64,000 nt of DNA from Kryptolebias marmoratus (Eukaryota; Chordata; Actinopteri; Cyprinodontiformes; Rivulidae): the NCBI RefSeq assembly GCF_001649575.2, contig NC_051451.1, positions 27,264,480 to 27,328,479 on the forward strand. Reading direction: 5' to 3'. The position numbers and the translations under genes are program-made. The notes under the pieces were generated by a model. It did not search any database, had not been told where the DNA came from, and was given only the letters and a program-made list of their open reading frames with translations. Below, piece after piece: positions 12,901-25,100 of this stretch. Position 1 is the first letter of the stretch, and the number at the start of each line of letters is the position of its first letter.

Positions 12901-15900
12901 AGCAAAAATAAACAACAATCTGTCACAGGCAGGACACATCACACTGCAGGATGTAAAGATTTGTTTTCATTTTGCCTGACAGACAGAAACAGGGTAACTT
13001 TCATTTTACTGTTAGAAATAAGCTGTGCTAGACTTTACTGAGGCTCACAGCGGAGACAATAATAAGAAAGTTTTGTTTTTCAAGGGCAGCAAAAACATCA
13101 AGACATCTTTTCAAAATTGTACTTTTTCAGCTGCTTCGTAAATTTCTTTGAATCCCGTTAAAACACAGAGTTTGATAAATGTCTGTGAGGCCCAAACCAC
13201 CTTCCAGACATCAGCTGGACAACAGAAAAACAGAAGCATATTAAATATTTAACATGCAGCCGAGGTGAAAACAGCTTGTTAAGCATTAAGGTCCCAATGA
13301 TGCTCAACGTTTCAGGCTGGTTTGTGCAGCTGAGCGCAGCAGAAAGAGCCGAAACACGAAGCTGGATTCAATACACCACACATCTTCTGCAGGTACAAAT
13401 AAGAACTTAGTGCATCCATTTCATTCATAAAAGCCCTGCAGAGCGACAGCTGCAGCTCTAACTGTACTACCAACCTGTCAGCTTCTTTTTTTACACTGGT
13501 GGAGCCACATTTTAAATGAGGTAGCGTGCACGCATTTAAACGAAAACCTGCAAACATGTATGCTGATAACTGTCAGGACTACGAGCATCTGAACCTCAAA
13601 GCTCAGCGCAGTTCGAGTCAAATATTTACTGTTTCCTTACAGCTGGTGGCATTTAAGCTTTGATTGTTTGTAAAGTTACTATTAGCAGTTTTTGTGTTTT
13701 TGCTCTTGATGAGAAATATTTGCTCTATTGTGTCTGTTCGGTCACTTTTGCACCTGATGTGTGTGTGATGAACGGTCATATTTAGGTTGTGCAGCAGAAA
13801 ACTGCGATCTGACTCAAAACGAGCGCTCGTTACTCACACCTTGTTTGCACCACCATAGAATTTGCAATATTTGTTTTGTTGCTAGGATGCAGAGATGGAG
13901 CAAATAGTGGGTGCAAATGGTGTGCAAAAAAATGGAGCAAAAAACAGGCACTGAGCACTCTTAGTGAATCCAGGCCTGAGGATATTTTACTGCCACATGT
14001 CGACAAGTTTGTGTGCCCTTTTTAATAAGCCAATGTAAAAAGTTAATATGTTTTGTTATAGTTTAATAAATGCAGATGTAAACGGTGTTTCCTGTTCCAT
14101 AATACTCACAGGATGAGTGGCTGCTGGGGAAACTCTTGCGTCCTTCAGACACCACCTCTTGCTCCCCGGTGCACAGCATCTTTGCGTTCACTTGACCGTC
14201 CGGAAAACAGCGCTGGAGGTAATCTGGCCTGGGTCTGAAAATTTACCATAATATCCATCTTTTACTTGACAATTACCGTTTGGTTGCAACAGACTTAAAT
14301 CAAGTCTGAAAGATGTGATCTTATGTGATTAAAGCCGATAACTCGAGACGTTGCAGAACTAGGAAAGCTTGTAAAAATGCTTCGCTTACCTGCCAACAAT
14401 CAACTTGATCGTATTTGTGAAGACTCCATTTAAAGCGAGTGCCAGGGACACAGCTGGGGGAAAAAAGACATCCATAAATCTTATATTGTTTTATTATTCA
14501 AAGAAGTAGAAATAAAGAGGCTTGGCTTTTTCAGCTCAAACGGTGATGCTGCAGTAAAGGATTGCATTAATGCTCTACAGGTTCTGTCAGGTTTCATTTA
14601 AAAACAAAGCCGGTTAGATTCACGGGAATGTCTCGGTTGGACAGATGCTTGTCAGCATTTATGTGTGAAACAGCTTCTCATCGTTGCTGAGCAGGAACAG
14701 GAGCGAGAAGCTTCAGAACAGCTGTCCTGGAAAGCTTTTCTCTGAGACTTAGCTGAATGTATATACAGTATTTATCACCCAATGGCAAAGATGGAGATTG
14801 ATTCTTTTTGCCCATGTCTGTGTCTGTTTGTCTTACTGTTGGCAAAATATCTCATGAAATACCTCAGTGGACGAAACTGAATGAATTGAATGAACATCTG
14901 ATTCAGTTTTAGAGTCAAATCCCATTCAACATGGCTGCCACAGCTAAACGACCTGAACAAACACAGAAATGACTCTAACAGTTATACAGATACTGAGATA
15001 CTCTGAAAACTGTCTGAATCAACGCTGTCTGTTAGCAAAATATCTCTTAAAAACACTAGAGAAAGTTTATTAAAACTTTCAGAAAACGATTATTGGGAAT
15101 CCAGTCCAAGTAAAGATGGCCACCACAAACTGGTTCTAAGTCAGGTTTACAGATATTTAGCTGAATTTCATGAGGTAGTAGCTGAGAGTCATCCCGGATG
15201 CACTCCAGAGCACTAACACGTCTTGCGAGCTCTCACAATAACAATAACACAATAACACATCGTTATTTCTCAACACAAGTCTAAATCTCTGGCATGAAAG
15301 GCGGCGGGTGATATGCATTCCTACAAGGAATGGTACGTCTTTTTATTTACCCACATGCATTGACGTACGGCAGTGACTTTGCAAAAAAAAAAAAAGCAAA
15401 TGCTCGACAAGTAAACGTTAAACAAGTTTATCATTGGAATTTAATTTATTAGCTTGCACATTTGCACATATTAGCTCTAAACGATTCAAACAGCCGAGGG
15501 CGTTGGGGACAAGAATAAGGCTTTTCAAGTTTTTGACACAAACCAAAGTCGTTTTATCCACAAGGCAGAAGACGAATGTAGGGACCCGGAGAAAGAGACT
15601 GCTTGAAACTTAATTTCTGTATTATCTCAAGACAAACGTTCAGTTATAACAGGTTTTTGATGTTGCTCTTTCTGTATAAAAATAAGCTTTTTTTCGAATG
15701 ATAACAGCCTATTTTGTAAGACAGAGATAATAAATTATTTCCTCTTATGGCTTTCAAAAAGCTCCACTAATAATGTCCGTAAAGAAAAGAGGACAGAACA
15801 TTTAGGTCTCGTGTTCATGAAACGTCCCCAGTTATCATAATCATCTTTCAAGCTAAAACCAAATAAACCAGACACTCAAATCTTTGACGAAAGTGCTCTG

Positions 15901-16102
15901 TAATCTCAAGAAAACATTTTGTTTCTCGAGGCAGAAAGTTAATTTACCTTGTTTCAAGAAAACAAAAGGTCAATGACTTGAGATAAAGAGAATAATTAAC
16001 TCGTTATCAGAAAAAAGCAGCTTTGCTCTGATACGTCAGACTGTCATGGTTTTAGTTCTTTGTTCTCTTGTTTTCCTCCCCTTATTTTGAGTTTGTCTTT
16101 CC

Positions 16103-16144
<42 letters not shown>

Positions 16145-19100
16145 GTGTGTGCGACTTTCTCATATGTTGCTCTGGATATTGCACCAGCTCACCCATCTGT
16201 TCGCATCAACTAATCAAGATGTTGTAGCATACCTCACTGAGTTTATATCCAATTCTCATCGCATCACAGTTTTAACCCAGACATGCAGCACACCCTTTAG
16301 TTTCTGTCAAACTTCTATTTCGTCAAAGTTACTTCTCTATTTCAGTACCACAGATTTCTATGAAACCATTTAAGTACAGTAATTGACTCTGAGGTAACTC
16401 TTTTTTTGTTAATTCTTGGAAAGCAGATGCTTGTCTTCGGCTGTTATAGCTAAAGCTAGTAAGGTGAAGTTCAGAATATTTCAGCTTCTTTAGCCATAAC
16501 TATTGGTATTCCTTGCCAACAAATCAGGGTGATTTCCCAACAGTAGCGCCTAAAGAAAGGATTGCTAAATCTCGTTGTGACAAGATAAATGCCTGAGATT
16601 GAAGTCTGTGATGGGAATCAGGAGGACTGCAGTTGGCTGACAGGTCGGCATTGTGCTGTAAATGAATGTTCATTTAATTGGCTATAAAGAAAACTACTGA
16701 GACTCATGATTAGAGAGAGTTTCTGCCCCCGCAAGTTAATCCCAGCAGTCCACGGTATGACTGAGTTCAATTAACCTACCGCATTTCAAATTTATTACCT
16801 GTCAGTGTTGGTCATCTGAGAAAACTTGGTGGAGACGAGATGAACGCCATTTTCAATTTGGCCATTTTGACAGAAGAAGAATTATTTAAAGTTTTTTTTT
16901 TTTTCAGATCTCTCACAGGTAACTTTTGCTTGAGTTTTTTGTCTGAACACAGTCAAATCTAGTGTTGCTATTAGTTAATAATATGCTGATGAAATTGTGC
17001 TAATCTGAAATAACAATAACCCTCACAAAGCTCTATCGCACAGGATGGAGGCCCTGCGCTTAACATGACCTTCATAACTTATTAGTATATGTCTGGATCC
17101 GCATTCATGACACTGCTTTGTCTCTAGTACTCACCATATGGGTTTTTCCCAAATATTTTCTGCATCTCCAAGATGACCAAACCACCGCAGTGTGAACAGG
17201 GACCCATGTCGTCATGGTTACGCCACCACCATGATGATACACCACCCCAACCTCGAGATTTGTGCAAACTCATAAGTATCCAAGTGGCCATCAAGCCATG
17301 AGGCCGCAGGCAGTTTTTGAAAATCATGACATATTTTGTCATAATTTTAATCATATGTAAAACTGTATTCTTTGAAAGCTGATGTGGTAGGATCTTTATG
17401 AAGCCCACATCATGATGAGGTCTTTTATCAATCCCTCCAGGATTTTGCGGGCATTTTTTGTGATTGTTGCGGCTAAAATGCCTGATTTCGTGGGGCATTT
17501 TCCTAAAAGTTGCGATTTTTTTACTAAAATCAATAAAAAAACTATAACTTTTAATATATAAACCAAAAATACTTCCTAGTTTTGTAAGATAATTCCCAAC
17601 AAACATTGATATTCTCAAAAGGTGCTTTATTTGAGAACTTTGATAGCTTCTAAACTGACATTCATGAGCATTTCTGGATTGTCCCTGGTCTGCAGCTCTC
17701 CTCACATGTTTTGCAGACACAAAGTGTTTGTCGATGCGTTTATGTTCCATAATTACACTGCAGGACGTGCAAAACAGCTTTCCCCCACTCTCGTGCAGCT
17801 GGGGAGGAAACTGGTTTGCGACCGCAGTGAAGTTAGTTTCAAGTTGGATATTGGATATTCGCGCTCCGCAGAGTTAGCGGCATCTAGCTCACGGCTGACC
17901 CGAAACAGGAACGCTAATGTCGGCCAGTCGTNNNNNNNNNNNNNNNNNNNNNNNNNNNNNNNNNNNNNNNNNNNNNNNNNNNNNNNNNNNNNNNNNNNNN
18001 NNNNNNNNNNNNNNNNNNNNNNNNNNNNNNNNNNNNNNNNNNNNNNNNNNNNNNNNNNNNNNNNNNNNNNNNNNNNNNNNNNNNNNNNNNNNNNNNNNNN
18101 NNNNNNNNNNNNNNNNNNNNNNNNNNNNNNNNNNNNNNNNNNNNNNNNNNNNNNNNNNNNNNNNNNNNNNNNNNNNNNNNNNNNNNNNNNNNNNNNNNNN
18201 NNNNNNNNNNNNNNNNNNNNNNNNNNNNNNNNNNNNNNNNNNNNNNNNNNNNNNNNNNNNNNNNNNNNNNNNNNNNNNNNNNNNNNNNNNNNNNNNNNNN
18301 NNNNNNNNNNNNNNNNNNNNNNNNNNNNNNNNNNNNNNNNNNNNNNNNNNNNNNNNNNNNNNNNNNNNNNNNNNNNNNNNNNNNNNNNNNNNNNNNNNNN
18401 NNNNNNNNNNNNNNNNNNNNNNNNNNNNNNNNNNNNNNNNNNNNNNNNNNNNNNNNNNNNNNNNNNNNNNNNNNNNNNNNNNNNNNNNNNNNNNNNNNNN
18501 NNNNNNNNNNNNNNNNNNNNNNNNNNNNNNNNNNNNNNNNNNNNNNNNNNNNNNNNNNNNNNNNNNNNNNNNNNNNNNNNNNNNNNNNNNNNNNNNNNNN
18601 NNNNNNNNNNNNNNNNNNNNNNNNNNNNNNNNNNNNNNNNNNNNNNNNNNNNNNNNNNNNNNNNNNNNNNNNNNNNNNNNNNNNNNNNNNNNNNNNNNNN
18701 NNNNNNNNNNNNNNNNNNNNNNNNNNNNNNNNNNNNNNNNNNNNNNNNNNNNNNNNNNNNNNNNNNNNNNNNNNNNNNNGTGTCTTCTTCCTGAGTTATT
18801 TGGGGTTATTTTGTATTCCACGCTACACAAACCCACAAAGAAGAGACTAGACCGCAGAAACGGTGGCGAATCACTTTAGAAACAATAAATATTGGGTTAA
18901 AGTTGCGGGAAAGTTGCGGTGTTTTGGGCAAAGTTGCTAAAAGTTGCGAATTTGCGGGGTTTGCTTGATTTTGCGTTAATAGTTGCGATCGCAACATCAC
19001 GATATCCTGGAGGGTCTGAATTATGTCTTCTTAACGTATTTAACCTGCATCTGTGTACCATTTTCAAATCGTGTTACATTCCCCAGCAGGTAGCCATGAT

Positions 19101-22100
19101 CCTGTTTGCAGTTTCAAACTTAAACATCTGAACGCATTCTTATTGTAAAAATCTGATACCATCATTTTTTTTGTTGTGTTGTACTGATTTATAATATTTC
19201 TTAGCAACAGATGAGCAATAGAATGAGAAAGCAGTGCAATACTATCCTAATTTCAGAGTTAATGCTTTGACACATTAGTACAAATATGCAGAGACCATGC
19301 TTCTACTGAGAACTGTTTTTATGGCTCAGTGGAGGATTACTTTTGCTTCGTACATTAAATAATAATGCCTCCGTACTCTCCGTGATCACATATTCAGATG
19401 ATGACTTTTTTTTTTCTTTTTTTTTACTTTATAATCAAATTAAGACTTAGCACTACAAGATCATCTCTGCATCATTCTCAAAGAAAAGTCTTGTGGAAAT
19501 TACGATCCTCAAATGACTTCATTATTTCCAGACCCACAGATAATCATGCAATTAAACAGCGAATGTTTTGGAATGATAAAAAGATTATTAGAAAACTTTT
19601 TCAAAAGGAACACCGTGTTCTTTTTTACTCCATATGAGGAGAAAGAGGCTGCGTGAAAGAGCAACGTTATGTTTCTAACAACAGATGCACTATTTTGGCA
19701 AAACAAAATCCCAGTTTAATTACATGGAAGCAGATCTAACTCGACTATTTATAAAAAATTAATTTGTGAATTTGGAATTGGAAGACCTTAAGGGATAAAC
19801 TTGAACTCAATAAGCTTGCAGGAACAGGGGGGTTATTAGTTTTGTGTTTGCAGCCTTTCTAGGAAAATTAAGGGGTCTGGTGATTTTTAAAAACAAGCTG
19901 CTTTAACTTCATGAAGTTTCTGAATCAATAGATCTAAAGGTAGCATTGGTACATATTCATACTCAAACTCTCATTACATTTAAACTTAAAATAATAGACT
20001 TGCTTTACTTATTAGCTCTTGTAAATCATGCTGCTTGTCCCTCTCTGCAGGCAGTCACGGGCCCGTTAAATTCTGTAATCTCCGCACTGCTGCACCGAGC
20101 CGCCCTCTCCCCACCTGATTCATCACAGCGTGTCTCTTTAATTGGATTTGTGACAAACTTTTTTTTTTTTTTTTTAAGGCTTTTGGAAATGCCAAAGTCT
20201 CTGCAGGTTTCTGGAATCAGGGGAAAAATTATAACCCGGAGGGACAAAAAAAGAAATGTGTTGGAGAAATCACCGAATGCTGTCTGATAAATGCTCCTGA
20301 ATCTGAAACCAGTAAATACAGATGATTGCTGATAATAAGAATAATAAACAGGTTACCATGCTGACTGCAACTCAGCGTCAGAGTTTAAAGGGATAGTTGG
20401 GTCATTTTTGATGGTGGACTGATACATCCAGCAGCTTCAGCACCATCTGCATTAAACACGGTCTGTATGTTTGCAGCACACATACATTTGTGTAGTAACT
20501 TGACAAACTAGACTAAAAGGTGCCATTCAAAAGTGCAGAGGTTTAATATTAGCTAATGTTGCGCTCATTCACAGCAGTTTGTCGTTTTTGAGAGAGTTGT
20601 TTTATAAGCCTGGATCTTAGTTTAGCTAGATGTTAGCCTTGCCGATCTCTATGACTGATATTGGCTGATAAAGTGTAAACTATTGATAATTATTTGACAG
20701 GACTTCACTTCAGAAATGTCCAGACTTTCCCTTTAAAGATTGACACCATTAAGCATGCAAAGGTACTGAAGTGTGACCAGTTTGCTTCCAGGCAAAACTG
20801 CAAAATCGATAAAAAGAAAAAGCTTTTTCTTGGTTGCAGCATTAAAACGCTAATGTGGTGTGTCCAGAAACCTCTGTAAAACATACGCTCATTAACAGAC
20901 AATTTAAACACCCAGAAGGAAGGAGTTTCGTCCACATTTGGACCGGTGATGGGGATGTAAAAGGATTCAATTTGCAAGGAGCTGGCACGGCTAGAACGAG
21001 CACCAGAGGGTATAAGCTGTGGCATTATGAGTGAAGTGATAGTTTTACCAGAAAGTCAAAACTGTGAGTGAAGATCAGCAAATACAGAGGATTCCTCATC
21101 GACTCATTAGTCACCTTCACCAGCACTTGACAGAAACTGAAGGGGTCACATTGTGGAGGATCAATCCTGCCAATGTTCAGACAGACACACCAACATCACT
21201 GTTGACATCATGGCGTTGGGAGCCGTAGGGTCTGACTTTAGATCACGTCCTGTTCGGATAATTATGACCCTGACACCAAAGCACTACATCATTGACATGT
21301 GTCTGCATATCCTACCCTTCCTTAGAGAAAACCCTGGTCCAGTCTATTAACAAGACATCTGTCCACTCATGGCGTGTGTGCGTCATGTCCTCTCACGGCC
21401 AGCCACGTCCCCAAACCTCTCCCTAAACTAACATGTGCGCCGTCAGCTTGGTTGTCATGTCCGACCCAGTGCAGATCTGCTGGATTTTAAGAGCCAGTTA
21501 CAACAGCTGTGGGCCAATTTGCCACAGAAAAAAAAAGACAACAGCTGTATGACTCCATTCTGCACCAAATCGGCACTTGTATCCAACCGACGTGGGACCA
21601 ACAGTGCGCCTGTGCTACCAACTCCGTTATTTGATCTGATATAATCATTGCAGTACAGTCATAGGACATTTCAGTGAATGCAGTTTAAGTTCATTTCCAT
21701 CGTTCAGTCTGGGTGCTTTTTTGTCAGAGTATTTGCTGCCATTTTAAGACTCAAACTGTCCAACTCACTTTTAGTCTAAGTTTGTTTTCAGACCATTGTT
21801 CTGTCAAAGCTACTGCTGTATTTGACACAAAAGGTAAAAGATGAGGAATAACCTGTAACATCTAAATACTCCATCTGTGTGCAAGAATCCCAATAGATGC
21901 CACAAAGCATTTCCACCAGGAAGTGTGGTTAGACTCTTTCTTAAGTCCTTGTTTTTTGTAAACTCTGTTTTGTTTTTTGTTTGGACCCCAAATCTTCTTG
22001 TTAAATGACACTAAGATCCAGTCAGTGAGGTAACACATGACACCAGCGGATTATAATCAAAAAATCTGAGTTCATTTAGACTCCCCAGGTTGACTATCAG

Positions 22101-25100
22101 CAAGAGATTTATGACATTTCAATGAAAGACCTCCACGCACCTAAACATGCCTCTTTGATCTCCGTTTTGTCTGTCCTCTGAATTATCTTCACCACAAATA
22201 TCACAGCCAGCGGGGTAAGGAAGGAAATCGCCTGTGAGGGAATAAAGATGGAGAGAAAAGGACAGTTATTAGAGATGCTGCTCAGCATTCCTTTGGGTCT
22301 GTTTTTCAGGTTAATTGTAAAAGGACTCCTGCTTCAGGGTGATGACCTGAACCCATCTATTATTCAGAGCTAATTTTTCAGAGACAAACTGAGGGGCCAA
22401 ATGAGCCTCTTTATTGTTCAGTGGATCTTCCAGCTCAAACAGAGAAAATTCACTCTAACTTGATAAGAGATTCGAGCCCCCTCAGCACAGAGGCAATTAT
22501 TCCTGCCACAGAATGTATTAATTAATTTTGGAACAAATGTGATATGTACTTCCCTGCCTTAAGTAACAAATGATTTAGGATTAAGACTGATTATTTATGA
22601 TAAAATAATTTAACAGGGGTGCAGTACAAATTACAGACAAGTGTTATGAATGTCATACTTTAATGAAAACTAACATAAGACGCAGAAAACAGATTATATA
22701 GTTTTATTGTTATCGATATACATTCTGGTTGCAAGATTATGTTTATTAATATATACGTTACAGTTTTATATATAAAGAGACTTAGTTTAAAACACATTTT
22801 CACACAGGAAGGATCCCCAGGAACAGATTTTTATGATTGTTTCATAAACCTGAGCAGCTTTTTTAACCCTCGCTGTCAGGATTCAGTTTTACTGCGTGTT
22901 TCTTTTTGTATTTAGTGTTTCTGGTTTCTTTTGGTTTGGGTTTATTGTTGTCTTCTCTTGTCTGCCTGCCACGCCCATCTTCACCTGCCCCAAGCTTTAC
23001 AATCATCTCACCTGTGCCCACTTCCCCTAATTACCTCCTGTCTTTAAAACCCGGTCATTTCCTCCACTTACTCGCTGGTCTGTTGACGCTTCATGCGCTG
23101 TCTCGTTTTGTGTCTCAGGTTTGCCTGTCTCTTGTTCCTGCATTCTGTTATGTTTAGTTTTGCTGCCACATCAGCCTTTGTTTTGTGTTTATTGTAACTA
23201 AATTAGTTTCTTTTTGAAAATGAGTCTGCGCGCTGGGTTCGCCTCCTCCTCTACCCATCATGACACTCGCAGCTGAAGAGAGGAAGAGAAGTCCTTGTAA
23301 CTTTGGGTCCATTTGACCCGAAGGCCACGGGAGGTTTAAAATTATCCACTCGTATGTGTGGAACAAGGACAGAAACGTTCATGTTGTCCAAATTCAGACC
23401 CGCCACTTGTTGCAACGAGAGCATCCAAGAGTGACGCTTCAGGCTGCCCCCTGGCTTTTACAGCTCAGACCTTTTAATGAAGGTCACAGTGAACCATAAA
23501 GCAGTTCCATGTAGATCCTGTCCGTGAGATAAACTCTCCACAGCTTCAGGGCTGCTGTCAGAGCCGACACACTGCAGAAGGCTGACTGCCGGCTGACGGC
23601 ACCAGGAGTCTCCAGGGAGGAGGGGGGGCTCCTTTCTAATTCATAATTTAAAGGCACGTCTTCAGCAAAGGTTTGTGGTTGCTGAAGTTAATAAAATCTG
23701 TCAGTATTTGTCCAAAGCGTATAGGAAAAGGGAAACAGAAGTAATGGAGGCTGTAAACTAGCTGTTTATGCTTCGCTCTCGGCTGGTCATCGAGCTCTGC
23801 AGATAAACACCAAACTGCAGGAATTCTGTGTATTTTAGTTCACTGCTGTAAATGATTAAAGGACTCTCAGCAGCTTATTACTAAACACTCATCAAATGTT
23901 TTGCTGATGAGTAACTTTGAGCTCGTTTTATGTTTTGCACAGAGTAGCTTCTTTTTTATGTTGACTTGTTTTCTGGTTATAACCATCTGGTTTGGCAAAA
24001 AGTAAAAAAAATAAAAATCTAAATTTGCATGTAGCTTCTAATTTTAGTATATTTATCCGTTTGCATCTAACAAAATATGAACCACTGGACGGTTTGAAAT
24101 GAAAACCACAAAGATTGACACTTTTAGAGTCAATCTGATTCAAGATGTCTACCGCAGGCCTCTGACATCGGTTTAAAGATATTGAGCCAAGATGTGGTGT
24201 GGTAGTAGCTGAGAGTGCTACTCATTGTGGAATATCTTAATTTGGGGTGACTCCAAAAGTTAATTAGTTGTAGATGTACACCCGCCGACTAGTTTCTGAG
24301 AGTTTCATTAAAACAATCCAGTGATTCATGAGATATTTTGCTAATTTAAAAACAGTCTTGACACCAAACGTTTATGCCAAAGTTTTAAGCAAAAATATTG
24401 TTCAACACATAGTGCTCTAAGTATATGTTGGAGCTAAAATTTGCCACTGTCACACCAAACTTTAGCTCAATATCTGTAAAAATGACAGAGTTTTAGCCTT
24501 TTTTTGTGTTTGCTGAGAACTATTAGCTGTGGCCATAATGAAGGACATCTCCATCACACAAAGTCAACAATAATAATGAGACACATTTCTTTTAAACAAC
24601 ATTAATTAACGGGTTTTTAGTAGTAATCAAGTCTGTAATAAGAGGCATGAATAGTCAGACAGCAGGTACTTACGAACATGACCTTCTTGGGGATGTGGTC
24701 TGACTTAATGAGAGGATTCTTGTAGAGCCAAAGCTCCTCAGGTTGTATAACTCTCTCAAAGGGCTCCAGAAACTCTGTGAACCTGCGATAACGAACAGAA
24801 ATACAGTAAACTGATCAGTTTGAAACACTTTACAGACTCACGAGAGTTTTCTCTAAGACGCCGGATGTCTTTAGCTTGGATGCCGTACATCAGATCTCCT
24901 TTTGTGTTTCTGCAGAGGACAGGAAAAGAATGCTTTTGTGTTCTTCCACAAAAAAAAAGAAAAGGCTGACTTCACCTTGGATCACCCAAACTGCTGTCTC
25001 ACACCGAGCAGGAGCAAATTAGCACGCTTCTGTTCTTTTAGTTTCAAATAAAGGCAAAATCCACCACAAAACAGACTTTACCTTCCTGCATTAACTTAAA

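Larger units (their letters stand above)
5535..14109 (-). other. plpp4 intron 5 contents
   Basis: An 8.6-kb intron. It carries a hAT element (5604-5934), copies of dispersed family A (6202-6440, 11515-11865), a possible retroelement end (6555-6920), a GCTAAA-like patch (9325-9470), a hAT MITE (9905-10086) and a SINE-like element (11956-12147). 7000-9300 and 12150-14100 show no element or exon I can support. Confidence 0.7.
14454..22140 (-). other. plpp4 intron 3 contents
   Basis: A 7.7-kb intron. It contains a two-unit family A repeat (14815-15345), a GT microsatellite (16106-16152) and a TIR transposon with an assembly gap (17429-19018). The stretch 16600-16830 is complex and repeat-poor. 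19020-22140 shows low-complexity A/T tracts but no gene or clear repeat. Confidence 0.7.
22232..24673 (-). other. plpp4 intron 2 contents
   Basis: A 2.4-kb intron with a solo LTR (22874-23265) and a family A repeat of mixed orientation (24100-24560). 22430-22560 is complex sequence with TTAATTAATT motifs and may be regulatory. Nothing else is recognised. Confidence 0.7.

Noticed and set aside
17622..18879. Long open frames of 315-390 codons
   Set aside because: They are made of translated N across the assembly gap; no real sequence supports them.
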